Source: an uncultured Selenomonadales bacterium (GTDB lineage Bacteria; Bacillota; Negativicutes; Selenomonadales; Selenomonadaceae). From it: DNA of 42,824 bases. The position numbers and the translations under genes are program-made. Under the pieces are notes generated by a model that did no database searches, was not told the DNA's origin, and was given only the letters and a program-made list of their open reading frames with translations. The stretch lies in NCBI GenBank assembly GCA_937901445.1, contig CALDHY010000088.1, forward strand, positions 1 through 42,824, given 5' to 3'. Positions 31,296 to 40,707 of the stretch are shown here, piece by piece (positions within the stretch are counted from its first letter, which is position 1; the number at the start of each line of letters is the position of its first letter).

Positions 31296-32516
31296 TTAAA
31301 ACTGCAACATACTTTGCATTATTTCCAACAGGTTTTCTTTATCCTCAAAATGTTCCTGAATTATTTTTATGTATTTGAGGTTATGTTCGGTATTATTTAC
31401 GTGCCAGCCGATAATTTTGACTAATTCAGATTCGTCAAGTTGTTCATTGGCTATCGAAATTGAAAGTGTAAAAAGCTCCAACATTTTATAAATCGTCACG
31501 AAAACACCGTAGTTCAAAAAGGTTCTGTCATTAAACCTAAAGGGGTACAAATTTACAAATAATTCATTAACAAGATAATTTTCAAAAATCGTTCCGAAAC
31601 GGCTTAAAATTTTTTGCCGCTCCTCGCCAAGTGCCAAATAATTTTCTGCTACGGAACTGATTTTTACGGTATTATTTTCGTCAAGCTTAATCTTTAAAGC
31701 ATTAATTACATCATCCAGAAATTTTCTGTCTGCAGACATTTTGGCGTTTTCATCGCTGTACAATTTTTCAAAAATATCAAGCATAATTCTCATATGTTCG
31801 TGAGCGTTAAATGTTAAAACGGCTGAAAATTGTGCGGATTGTTCTTGCAGGAAACTTTGACTTTGATAAATGGGACTTAATTTTTCAAAGTCTACGGTTC
31901 GTTCATTTCTAAAAAGTTCATCTATCTTGTCAAAGTACAATCCCAACATCAAAAGGCGTTGGTCGATTGTCAGGGAGCGTTCTTGCAAAATTTTTATTTG
32001 GGTTTCTTGTATTGTTAAAAAACACTTTCGGATATTTTCCGGCAAAAGGTTTTGAGGTATGACTGATTTATGAAGTTTTTTGGGGACTTCGATTTTTTCA
32101 AATTTCATTGGTTCTTTTGAGAGTAAAATTAAATTTGCGGCTACAGGGCAGGTCAAAGTTAGCGAGTTTTCATAAAAATCTTCAATGTGCCACGTAACTT
32201 GCGGGTACGTCGCGCAGGATTCAGACAAAAAATCTTTGCCGTATTTTAGCCGGATACCGCACAAATTATCCTCTGTCAAAAAAGGACAGTTTTTATTTTC
32301 GTCAAGTTTTATTGAATAAGATTTTAATTCGTCGTTAGTTGTAATTTGCCGTGTTATTTCTCTTGCTACACTTTTTGGCTTTAAGTGCGAATATTTTTTG
32401 TAAGTTTTTTTGTCAATGCTGATGTTCCAATTTCTGCAACAACGCGCGGAGCAAGCTTGCCCGTCACATTTAAATTTGCTGACGTATTCCGGCTGAAAGT
32501 ATTTATAAGTTGTCAT
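31296..32516 (-). CDS. fliB: Flagellin lysine-N-methylase FliB
   Basis: A 406-residue protein that methylates lysines of flagellin. The N-terminal cysteine cluster (FKCDGQACSARCCRNWNISID, Cys near 16, 21, 25, 26), the next pair NCPFLTEDNLCGI and the later SCATYPQ form the Cys-rich motif typical of FliB, thought to hold a metal centre. The rest is helical. The ATG has a GAGGT site. It is far from the flagellar operon and sits downstream of bamA, with a 27-nt gap. Confidence 0.85.
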   Translation of the reverse strand: MTTYKYFQPEYVSKFKCDGQACSARCCRNWNISIDKKTYKKYSHLKPKSVAREITRQITTNDELKSYSIKLDENKNCPFLTEDNLCGIRLKYGKDFLSESCATYPQVTWHIEDFYENSLTLTCPVAANLILLSKEPMKFEKIEVPKKLHKSVIPQNLLPENIRKCFLTIQETQIKILQERSLTIDQRLLMLGLYFDKIDELFRNERTVDFEKLSPIYQSQSFLQEQSAQFSAVLTFNAHEHMRIMLDIFEKLYSDENAKMSADRKFLDDVINALKIKLDENNTVKISSVAENYLALGEERQKILSRFGTIFENYLVNELFVNLYPFRFNDRTFLNYGVFVTIYKMLELFTLSISIANEQLDESELVKIIGWHVNNTEHNLKYIKIIQEHFEDKENLLEIMQSMLQF

Positions 32517-32543
32517 ATGCTACCTCATATTTTTAACTATTAA

Positions 32544-34487
32544 TCAGAAACCGCCGCCGATATTAAAGTGGAATCTGCCGCCTTGAGAGCCGCGCCCGTA
32601 ATCCAAGCGCAAAGGTCCGAGCGGTGTATTCAATGCAACGCCTAAACCCGCGCTGCCGTAAATATCGCCGCCGTCAGGGAAAAAGCCGCTGTCCCAAGTG
32701 CCGCCCCAATCCGTGAAAACAATTCCTTGAACTTTCTTTGCAAGCGGGAAACGATATTCAAGCGTGCTTAAAAACATTCGGTTGCCTCTGAATTGGTCGT
32801 CACGATAGCCGCGCAGTGTATTTTGTCCGCCGACCCTGAATTGGTTAAATTCTGTTAAATCGCCGTGTCCGACACCGTAAGCAGATTTAAACGCCCATAC
32901 TTGCGAATGATCGCCCGCCTTGAAAAATTGCTGGTGGTCAATATCATACTTTTGAAAAGTAAAATCTCCGCCCCATAAGCCGCCAAATTCGCCGGTAAGA
33001 GCAACCCTGCCGCCGGTTGAAGGATTATAAATATTGTCGCGCGTGTCTGTTACGTGCTGAAAAATTATCGCCCGCGTAACGCCGAAATTTGCATTGCGCC
33101 AATCTGCGCCCGCCGCGCCGCTGCGATCTCCTGCGTTGCCGCTGGATACGTGCCTTACATAGGCGTCTTTTCTGTGTCGAATTGTCAAGTAGTTGGTAGA
33201 ATATTCACTTTGCGGACGGCTTACAGTAACTTCACCGCCGGTATATTTTCTCATATAACGTTCTTTCAAGTTGCCCTGTGTATCGTAATCGTAAAATTCG
33301 TAAGTGCGGTTATAGTATCTTAAAGTGGCGGCAGTTTCTTTACTGTCAAGCCACGGTCTTTTATAGGCAAAAGTAAAGCCGTGCGCGTCAGATTCTTCCG
33401 CGCTTTTTTCAAATGAAAGTGAAATTGCGTCGCCGGTTCCTCTAAAGTTTGTATCTGAAATGCTTACACTTCCCAGCAAACCGTCACGCGTGCTGTAACC
33501 TGCGCCTACGCCGAAAGTTCCCGTGCGTCTTTCTTTTACGTTGACTTCCATTATTATTGCATTCGGTTCAACGCCCGGCAACATTTTTACATTGACATCT
33601 TCAAAATATCCCAAGTTGTAAACGCGATCCATACTGCGCCGCGCCAATTTTGCATTGAAAGGCTCGCCGGTTTTTTGGCGCATTTCGCGCAGTACAACAT
33701 AATCTTTAGTTTTCTTGTTGCCCTTGACGCTGTAACCTTCAAGCGTGCTTTCATTAATTTTCAAAGTCAGCAAGCCGTCTTGGTCAACGTTCATATCAGT
33801 AATTTTCATTAAAATATAGCCGTCTTGATGGTACTTTTCCTGAATCGCCCGCAAATTGTCATCTAAAGTAATTCGATTGATTACGGAATTTCGGCGAACG
33901 GTTACAAGTTTATTTAAATCTTCAACCTTGTAAAGCGTATTTCCGATAATTTCAACCTTTCGCAAAACAGGATTTTCCATAGCGTGATAAGTTACAAGCA
34001 CGCCTTCAGGAACTTCTTGAAAAGTTTGATAAGCTTCATAAAAATAGCCGGTATTAATAATTGCATCGCGGTCGCGCATCGCAATATCTGCCGAAAATTC
34101 TTCGCCGACGCGCGCCATAATCGCCGCCTTAAGTGTTGGAAGTGTAGCATCGCTTGCGCCTTCGTATGCAATATTGACAATCGTTTTACCGTTAAATTTG
34201 CTCATGTATTCTTTCATCATTTCTAAACTTTGTAAAACATTGTCAGGCGTTGTTTGTTGTTCGGTAATTGGATTATCGCCGGTATTTTCGGTAGGAGTTT
34301 CAGTTTGCGGATTGTTGCCGGTATTTTCAGTCGGAGTTTCAGTTTGCGGATTGTTGCCGGTATTTTCAGCCGGAGTTTCATTGGCTGCAGCATTAGAATT
34401 TTCGTTTGGTGTTTCGTAGTCTTTAAAGCCCATATACAGCGGCATTGTCAAAAGTACCGCCATGCAAATTGTTGCTTTTTTTTTCAA
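32544..34487 (-). CDS. bamA: Outer-membrane assembly factor BamA
   Basis: A 647-residue Omp85 protein that folds beta-barrels into the outer membrane. Residues 1-20 are a signal peptide. Residues about 35-80 are a low-complexity linker with 13-residue repeats of ENTGNNPQTETPT. Three POTRA domains follow (about 95-330), fewer than the five of proteobacterial BamA, then a C-terminal barrel with LRGY in the lid-lock loop (the VRGF/Y motif), ending in GGGF. The start is TTG with AGGAGGT upstream. It lies downstream of tamB; no skp/ompH or lpx gene follows, unlike many Negativicutes. Confidence 0.9.
   Translation of the reverse strand: MKKKATICMAVLLTMPLYMGFKDYETPNENSNAAANETPAENTGNNPQTETPTENTGNNPQTETPTENTGDNPITEQQTTPDNVLQSLEMMKEYMSKFNGKTIVNIAYEGASDATLPTLKAAIMARVGEEFSADIAMRDRDAIINTGYFYEAYQTFQEVPEGVLVTYHAMENPVLRKVEIIGNTLYKVEDLNKLVTVRRNSVINRITLDDNLRAIQEKYHQDGYILMKITDMNVDQDGLLTLKINESTLEGYSVKGNKKTKDYVVLREMRQKTGEPFNAKLARRSMDRVYNLGYFEDVNVKMLPGVEPNAIIMEVNVKERRTGTFGVGAGYSTRDGLLGSVSISDTNFRGTGDAISLSFEKSAEESDAHGFTFAYKRPWLDSKETAATLRYYNRTYEFYDYDTQGNLKERYMRKYTGGEVTVSRPQSEYSTNYLTIRHRKDAYVRHVSSGNAGDRSGAAGADWRNANFGVTRAIIFQHVTDTRDNIYNPSTGGRVALTGEFGGLWGGDFTFQKYDIDHQQFFKAGDHSQVWAFKSAYGVGHGDLTEFNQFRVGGQNTLRGYRDDQFRGNRMFLSTLEYRFPLAKKVQGIVFTDWGGTWDSGFFPDGGDIYGSAGLGVALNTPLGPLRLDYGRGSQGGRFHFNIGGGF
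34270..34386 (-). repeat. 39-bp tandem repeat encoding the BamA linker
   Basis: Three near-identical 39-bp units on the coding strand encode the ENTGNNPQTETPT repeats; the last unit is slightly diverged (GDNPITEQQ). Such repeats can change copy number by slippage. Confidence 0.75.
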
Positions 34488-34698
34488 AATTTTACCTCCT
34501 AGTTTTCTAAGGTTTAAGTAAATTTTATTTGAATTTGTTGAAAAAATTTCTTGCAGTAAAAAAAATCTGCCCGTACGTGCGCTACAATAGCCCTACAATC
34601 AATTTTTCACGCGTCAGTGTACATTTTTATCAAAAAATTTTCAATGTGGCTTAAAATCGATTTCAGGCGGTATTTAGCTTTTTCAACCATCATTAACC

Positions 34699-37600
34699 TT
34701 AGAATTTATATCTTGCTTCAAGACTGAAGATGAATTCGCGTTTTTCTTTTTCGACCGTAAAGCCCAAATTGTCATTAATATCATACTGGAAACCGTAACG
34801 AGTGACTCTTTCGCCGTTAATTCCCTGCGTATACTTCAACATTAATTTGTCAGTAACGTACTTGCCGATTGAAATATTAAATTCCTCGTTGCGTTGCCCC
34901 GTGTCAATTTCTTTGCTTGCAAAACTGTCTAAGGCACTGCCGGAACCGCTTGAAAATATAAATCTGTCAAGCCCCAAATTTCTTTTTACAGTGTCTTCAA
35001 CATCGCCCAAAATACTCATCTGCAAGCCTATCGCCAAAACGTCTGCCATTGACATATTTGAAGTTTGGTTGCCGTAAGCGTCGCGCAGAGTCAAAATTTG
35101 TACAATTTCAGTTTGCGATTTTTCAGGATTGGAAGTCAATTTAATATCCATATTATTATCTAAAGTGCCGGTTACAGCCAATTCAACTCGAATATCTGTA
35201 AGGCGCGTATCTGCCCTGAAATTGACACTTGGAAGAAAAGAATCCATTTGATTAAAGTACAATTCGCCCTCGCGTACGTCAAAAACTGTTGAGATATAAT
35301 TCAACGTTGCGCCGCGTTTCACTGAAATAATTCCTGAAGGTTTAGGATGCCGCGTTGTTCCTTCGTATTTAACATTTCCGGTTAAGTACATATTATACAA
35401 CCGCGAACTGTAAAAGTGAACTTTATCGCCTAAATTTATTGCAACGTCCAATAAAATTTCGGGCAGTTCGTCATCTGAATCAGGAATGGCAGGAATACTG
35501 AATAAACATTTATCAAAATCAACGTGCCCCGAAACTTTTGGTAAAGTCCTGCGGAAAAAAGTTTCTTCGGTCAAAGAAAATTCTGCATTGAGAGGACCGC
35601 TGAAAAAATCACTTTGAATATCCAGCGCGTCAGCCACAAAGTCAAATTTGTAATTGCTAACTTTAAAATCTGAAAAATTTAAGCCGCCGGTAAGTGCGAA
35701 ATTACCCGCGCCAATGTTGCCGGAAAAATCGTCAACAAAAAATCTGTTGCCTAAAAATTCTGTTGAAATGTTGATATGTTCGATTAAATTTTTCATCCCG
35801 TTAATTTTTACCGTGCCGTCAGCAAGGGAAATTTTGCCGTTAATTTGAGGATTGGAAGCGGTGCCGGTGATTGTCAAAGTACCCGCCATTTCGCCGGTTG
35901 CCCAACCGACCATTTTGCTTAAAACAGGAAGTAAGCTTAAATTTGCCTCGTCAAGCGAAACTTGCAAATTCATTTCCGCGCCGGGATAATCATTTTCAAT
36001 ATAAAACGCCTCAACAGGGATTGTACCCTTTGCGCCCAATTTGTAAACTTTTTCGCCAATCGCACTTTCGACTGTCATTTCAACAACTTCAAAAATCCAA
36101 TCCTTGAAAGTTACGTGCCCGCGCAATAAATCAAAAGTAGAGCCTTTAATACCGCCCGTTGCACTCAAAACCAAATCGCCGACGGGATTATTTATATCGC
36201 CGGTAACTTTTGCATGTAAATCTGTAGTACCGACAAAATCTGCGTCAACGCCCGCCATTGCGCCGAAAACTCCAAGTTCAATGCTTGTTGCCTTTGCAAG
36301 TAAATCTAAGTTGCCGTACAAATTGGCGTTGCCTGAAACTTCAAATACGCCTTTTTCGCCCTGCAAGCCGCGCAGATTATTTATAGTTGCCACATAATTA
36401 AGTACGTTTAAATCAATTAAAACATCGTGTAAATCGTAAGTACCGACCGCGCCCTTTTCAATGTTGCCAATTAATTTGACGGCGGGATTATCATAATTGC
36501 CGCCGAGTTCAATGTTGCTGGTTAATTCGCCGTGCAAAAATTTAAGATTTTTATTGGCAAGAGCCGCCATTGCCTCAACATCTGCTTTTTCAACAGTAAC
36601 AAGCCCGCTCATTGCCTTGCTTGCAATATCTGCCGTAAGTTGCATTTCATACTTGCCGCGCCCTTGATTAAATTTCACGTCGTCCAAAACTACAGTATTA
36701 CCCGTTGCTCCAATGTGCCCCGTGATATTTTTCAAGTCAACGCCGTTAAACGTCAACAATTCAGAATTAATTTGCCCGTCAAATTTCGGCGCGTCAATAT
36801 TACCGCTTATCAAGCCTTCAAATTTTGCCGTGCCGCTGACTTCATACGGGAATTGACTTTGAAAACGCCGCAAATCTATTTCACGCCCGCTAACTGTAAA
36901 ATCCATTTCAAAACTTTTTATATTTATCGTGCCGTTTAAAACCATGTCAATCATTGGCGTTATAATTTCAAAATCCTGAAGCCGGAAATTGCCGCCCTTT
37001 TCAATGAAATAATCGCCGCGCATACTGCTGATTAAAAAACCGCGATAACTGCCGTATTGCATTTCGACGTAGCCGACAAGATCCAAATTGGTAAAATCAA
37101 AATTTTTAAAACTTCCCTGCGCCCTTATTGTATTGTCAATTTTGCCGGTTAATTCTTGAGTAGGCGCGAGCAATTCAACAATACCTTCAAGGCGCGCTCC
37201 GACTGTATCAAGGCGAACGTTCAAAGTTTGTTCCTTAAAATTAATCCAGCCGTCCATAATTTGCCATTGTTTGTTGCCGTCTTTTACAAGTTCAAATGAT
37301 TCAAAATTGACAGCGTCCAAACTGCCGGATATTGCCAAATTTATATTGTCAAATTCTTGATTGAAAGCTTTACCGGGTAACTTGTGGCGCGGGTCTCCTA
37401 TCGCCGTAAGCGTCAAGGTAAGTTGCGGGTTATCAATATCGCCGTGAATCGAGCCGTTAAAATCACTCAAGCCGCTAATTTCAATGGCAGGGTTAAACTT
37501 TTTCGCCAAACTTAAATCTACATGCGCCGCGTAAAAATCCAAGTCTAATTTTTTTGTGTCAACTAAAGTACCTTCAAGATTGATTGTGCCGTGATTGGGC

Positions 37601-39108
37601 AGCGTCAAATTAAGGTAGTCAAACTTTATATCGTCTTCCTTAAGATAGAATGAAGCGTCAAAGTTGTTGACTAAAAAATTTTGGTAAGAAATATTTTGCC
37701 CGCTTGCCGAGCCGTAAACGTTCAAAGTTTTTAAATCTGCGCCCGTGCCGTTCAGTGCAACGTCTGCATCAACGTCGCCGAAAACGGGTATATCTGCGCC
37801 GAGATAATTTCTGACTGCAAGCAAATTAATTCCGTGCGCCTTCAAGTGCGCGTTGTAAGCTAAAGTTTGTGCGGTTATTTCAAATTCGCCGGTAACGGAG
37901 CCGCCAAAACTTTCAGCATAAATGTTTGACAGAAAAACCGCGTTGTTGACGTACTTTAATTTTGTGCTGATATTTCGTGCAGAAAGATTTTCATAACCGA
38001 GATAATTTGATTTTATATCTGCCTCAACTTTAGGATCTTTAACCGTGCCGAAAACGTGCGCCGTAAAACTTGCGCCGCCGTCAATTCCAATATTTTCAAT
38101 AATTGCTGAAGGTACAAAATAATCTGATTTGGCGTCTACGTCAAAAAACATTTCGTCTGTATCGGTGCGAATTTTGCCGCTTACGGTTGCACTTTGCCCG
38201 TTAGCCGCCGCGCTTGCGTTAATAATATATTCTGAATCAGTGAAAGTTGACGAGCCGGAAATACCGGTAATTTCAGTGTCTTCAATTCTAACTGCGCCGT
38301 TTGTAAAATCTGTGAAGCCGCTGTAACTTAAAAGTTCGCCGCGCCGCAAAATGTTTAGTACAATATTATTTGCTCTGCCCTTGTGAATCGTGATATTTTC
38401 AGGCAAAGTATTTTCGGGCAGGTACGGTAAAATTTTTAAAATATCTGCAGTATCAATAATTGCGTTAATAATTTGCTTATTTGAGCCCAAAGTTCCGGTG
38501 GCGTTAATTTGACTGCCCAAAGTTTCGGCTGAAAGTTTTGTTTCAATGGCGGTCATATCTGAACAATCAGCGGTTGCCTCTATATTTTCGACTGAAATAT
38601 TTTTGCCGTCAAATTCCGCCGTAACCGTACCCTCGCGCAGATTTATTTCAGCGTTAAACTTACTTTCGCCCGTGTCTTTTATTTTTATATCTTGAACGTT
38701 CCAAGAATTATCGTCGCGCTTTTTTATGAACGCCTGCGCGCCGGTAATATTAATTTCGTCAATAATCCCCGCGCCCTTTATCAAATAATCTAAGTCTATG
38801 AGTTTGAAAGTAACTTTAGCCTTGTCAACCTGCGCGATAAGTTCATTGTTTTTATCGAAAACTTCAATGTTGTTGACAATCAACGCGCTGTCTTGCATGG
38901 AAAAAAGATTTAAATCCTCAACTAAAAAATTGCCTACTTTAACTTGAGTACCGATAAGGTCGGAGGCAAATTTTTCAATACGATTTATAGTGTCGGGGCT
39001 GTTCAGCAATTCGTGAAGGAGCGCGTCACGTTTTGCAAACAAATAAAAACCGCCGAAAATAGCGGTTGCAAACAAAATCCCAATAAAAATTTTCAGGAAC
39101 TTTTTCAA
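34699..39108 (-). CDS. tamB: Translocation and assembly module TamB-like (AsmA/DUF490) protein
   Basis: A 1469-residue envelope-spanning protein. The N-terminal membrane anchor is FLKIFIGILFATAIFGGFYLF. A long run of beta-strand repeats with many VSGKI-, ISGNID- and INGKISL-type turns follows, expected to form a lipid-carrying groove, and ends in a C-terminal DUF490 domain (about 1170-1469) finishing in RYKF. In diderm Firmicutes TamB acts in outer-membrane lipid homeostasis. GTG 39117 lies too close to AAAGGAG, so the TTG at 39108 was chosen. It lies between tolC and bamA, whose product is its expected barrel-side partner. Confidence 0.9.
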   Translation of the reverse strand: MKKFLKIFIGILFATAIFGGFYLFAKRDALLHELLNSPDTINRIEKFASDLIGTQVKVGNFLVEDLNLFSMQDSALIVNNIEVFDKNNELIAQVDKAKVTFKLIDLDYLIKGAGIIDEINITGAQAFIKKRDDNSWNVQDIKIKDTGESKFNAEINLREGTVTAEFDGKNISVENIEATADCSDMTAIETKLSAETLGSQINATGTLGSNKQIINAIIDTADILKILPYLPENTLPENITIHKGRANNIVLNILRRGELLSYSGFTDFTNGAVRIEDTEITGISGSSTFTDSEYIINASAAANGQSATVSGKIRTDTDEMFFDVDAKSDYFVPSAIIENIGIDGGASFTAHVFGTVKDPKVEADIKSNYLGYENLSARNISTKLKYVNNAVFLSNIYAESFGGSVTGEFEITAQTLAYNAHLKAHGINLLAVRNYLGADIPVFGDVDADVALNGTGADLKTLNVYGSASGQNISYQNFLVNNFDASFYLKEDDIKFDYLNLTLPNHGTINLEGTLVDTKKLDLDFYAAHVDLSLAKKFNPAIEISGLSDFNGSIHGDIDNPQLTLTLTAIGDPRHKLPGKAFNQEFDNINLAISGSLDAVNFESFELVKDGNKQWQIMDGWINFKEQTLNVRLDTVGARLEGIVELLAPTQELTGKIDNTIRAQGSFKNFDFTNLDLVGYVEMQYGSYRGFLISSMRGDYFIEKGGNFRLQDFEIITPMIDMVLNGTINIKSFEMDFTVSGREIDLRRFQSQFPYEVSGTAKFEGLISGNIDAPKFDGQINSELLTFNGVDLKNITGHIGATGNTVVLDDVKFNQGRGKYEMQLTADIASKAMSGLVTVEKADVEAMAALANKNLKFLHGELTSNIELGGNYDNPAVKLIGNIEKGAVGTYDLHDVLIDLNVLNYVATINNLRGLQGEKGVFEVSGNANLYGNLDLLAKATSIELGVFGAMAGVDADFVGTTDLHAKVTGDINNPVGDLVLSATGGIKGSTFDLLRGHVTFKDWIFEVVEMTVESAIGEKVYKLGAKGTIPVEAFYIENDYPGAEMNLQVSLDEANLSLLPVLSKMVGWATGEMAGTLTITGTASNPQINGKISLADGTVKINGMKNLIEHINISTEFLGNRFFVDDFSGNIGAGNFALTGGLNFSDFKVSNYKFDFVADALDIQSDFFSGPLNAEFSLTEETFFRRTLPKVSGHVDFDKCLFSIPAIPDSDDELPEILLDVAINLGDKVHFYSSRLYNMYLTGNVKYEGTTRHPKPSGIISVKRGATLNYISTVFDVREGELYFNQMDSFLPSVNFRADTRLTDIRVELAVTGTLDNNMDIKLTSNPEKSQTEIVQILTLRDAYGNQTSNMSMADVLAIGLQMSILGDVEDTVKRNLGLDRFIFSSGSGSALDSFASKEIDTGQRNEEFNISIGKYVTDKLMLKYTQGINGERVTRYGFQYDINDNLGFTVEKEKREFIFSLEARYKF

Positions 39109-39126
39109 GACAAACACTCCTTTTTT

Positions 39127-39170
39127 TAGGGATTAGGATATAGGGACTAAGGAATAGTGAAAATTTCTTA
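39127..39170. repeat. Heptamer-repeat array between tolC and tamB
   Basis: Plus-strand AGGGATT, AGGATAT, AGGGACT and AAGGAAT units at 39127-39155, an AAATTT turn at 39160-39166 and a short arm at 39166-39170 that includes the TAA stop of tolC. The pyrimidine arm on the coding strand ends next to the tamB ribosome binding site. Confidence 0.8.
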
Positions 39171-40601
39171 ATCTGTCATAGGCGTGGCGTCTGAAAGGTC
39201 AATCGTAACGGTAGGTTGAATTTCTTGAAGTTCCGGAACTTCAGCATAATCAGTAGTAACGGCGGAATCTGCGCGAGCGTCTGCGGCGTCTTTGCCTTCA
39301 GCTTCAGCATTGACATAACGTACAACGTCAATACTAACGGGAATACCCATAGCTTTATCAAGGTCTGCCTTAGCGGTGTTGTAAGTGTAAAGCGCGTTGT
39401 AATAGTTATTTTTGGCTTGAGTAAGTTTATCTGAAGCGTCTGTAACGTCTAAGTTTGTACCAACACCGGCGGCGTATCTTACCTGCGCAATTTTAAAATC
39501 TTCCTCTGCAGAGGCAATGGCAACGCGGGTAGTGGCAATATTTCTTTCAGCCGCGCGTAAAGTTAAAAAAGCACTTTGAACTTCCAACTGAACGCCTTCA
39601 CGAGTTTCAGCAGCCGTTTCTTCAGCCGCCGCCAAACTTGCCTTTGCACTTTCAACTTCAGCCGCCGTTACGCCGTTATCAAAAATATTCCAACTTGCAG
39701 AAATTCCCGCCGTCCAACTGTCGCTGTAACTGTCACTGAAAGGCGATTTACCGTTCATCCCCTTTGTAGCAACCGCGTTGACTGTCGGGCGATAACCGCT
39801 TTTCGCACTGCGTACGCCGCTTTCAGCTTGCTTTACTGCATAATCTGCCGCCGCAATGTCAGGGCGATTTTCCAGCGCGTAAGCCGTACAATCTGCCAAA
39901 TTTAAATTGTAGGGAGTGTAGGTAAGCTGATCTTGCGCCCTAATTATTGTATCTGCCGGAAGTAATAAATAATTGCTTAAAGTTGCAACTGCAACATCAT
40001 AATCATTTTGCGCCGAAATAAGAGCTTGCTGGGCGTTTGCCAAATTAACTTGTGAAGATAAAACGTCAGCCTTTGCTACTGTACCTGCGCGAAATTGCGC
40101 GTTGACGTTTTGTAAATGTTCCTGCATCGTACGAACATTTTCACTGTAAACTTCAATTTCGTTGCGGCATCTTAAAACATTGAAATAATAATTCGTGGCA
40201 GTTTGTCTGATGGTCTGCAAAGAGTTTTCAAGTTCCATATCAGCCGAATTAAGACCGTATCGCGCAGCTATTCGCCCTTCTTTTAAAGAACTGCCGGCGT
40301 AAAGCGGATATGAAACAGTGGCAGTATTTGAGAAAAGCCTGTGATTGTAACTGTCATATTGGGAGCCGCCAACTGCATTTGCGGTTGAATCCCAAGAAAG
40401 GCGGGGACCGGAATTGCGGCGCGCTTGACGCAGTGCCCAATAAGCACTTGCACGACTTGCGATTGAACGTTTGACGGTGCGGTTATTTTCAAGTGCGCGC
40501 TGAATTGTTTCATCAAGATTTAAATCTACAATGTCAACCGCACTTGCTGAATTTGCAACGGCAAGAATCGCCGCTGAAATAAGAGCGAATTTACGAAACA
40601 T
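39168..40601 (-). CDS. tolC: TolC-family outer-membrane efflux protein
   Basis: A 477-residue outer-membrane channel protein. Residues 1-21 are a signal peptide (cut after SASA). Two OEP repeats are seen: the first (about 25-225) with LNLDETIQRALENNRTVKRS and a helical pair, the second (about 235-430) with ENRPDIAAADYAVKQAESGVRSA and VRYAAGVGTNLDVTDASDKLTQAKNNYYNALY. The last 45 residues are acidic and Thr-rich. It lies between mlaD and tamB; no inner-membrane efflux pump is in the window, so its partner may be elsewhere. AAAGGAAG precedes the ATG; its stop lies in a heptamer array. Confidence 0.9.
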   Translation of the reverse strand: MFRKFALISAAILAVANSASAVDIVDLNLDETIQRALENNRTVKRSIASRASAYWALRQARRNSGPRLSWDSTANAVGGSQYDSYNHRLFSNTATVSYPLYAGSSLKEGRIAARYGLNSADMELENSLQTIRQTATNYYFNVLRCRNEIEVYSENVRTMQEHLQNVNAQFRAGTVAKADVLSSQVNLANAQQALISAQNDYDVAVATLSNYLLLPADTIIRAQDQLTYTPYNLNLADCTAYALENRPDIAAADYAVKQAESGVRSAKSGYRPTVNAVATKGMNGKSPFSDSYSDSWTAGISASWNIFDNGVTAAEVESAKASLAAAEETAAETREGVQLEVQSAFLTLRAAERNIATTRVAIASAEEDFKIAQVRYAAGVGTNLDVTDASDKLTQAKNNYYNALYTYNTAKADLDKAMGIPVSIDVVRYVNAEAEGKDAADARADSAVTTDYAEVPELQEIQPTVTIDLSDATPMTD

Positions 40602-40618
40602 AGTAAAACTTCCTTTCG

Positions 40619-40707
40619 TTTTAAGGATTAAGGATTAAGGATTAAGGATTAGGGATTAAGGATTAGGGATTAGGGATTTTCCTTAACCCTTAGCCCTTAA
40701 TCCCTAA
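40619..40707. repeat. Longest heptamer-repeat hairpin, between mlaD and tolC
   Basis: About eight plus-strand AAGGATT/AGGGATT units (40621-40677) and a complementary arm of CCTTAAC, CCTTAGC and CCTTAAT units (40680-40707) with the turn ATTTTCC. On the coding strand the first unit supplies the TAG stop of mlaD (TTTTAGGG), and the other arm ends next to the tolC ribosome binding site. Confidence 0.9.

Noticed and set aside
36532..36939. Plus-strand open frame of 135 codons opposite tamB
   Set aside because: One of several antisense frames inside tamB; no family features, and the minus-strand TamB frame is continuous.
40619..40707. Heptamer array as a CRISPR
   Set aside because: The units are contiguous 7-mers without spacers, and no cas genes are near.
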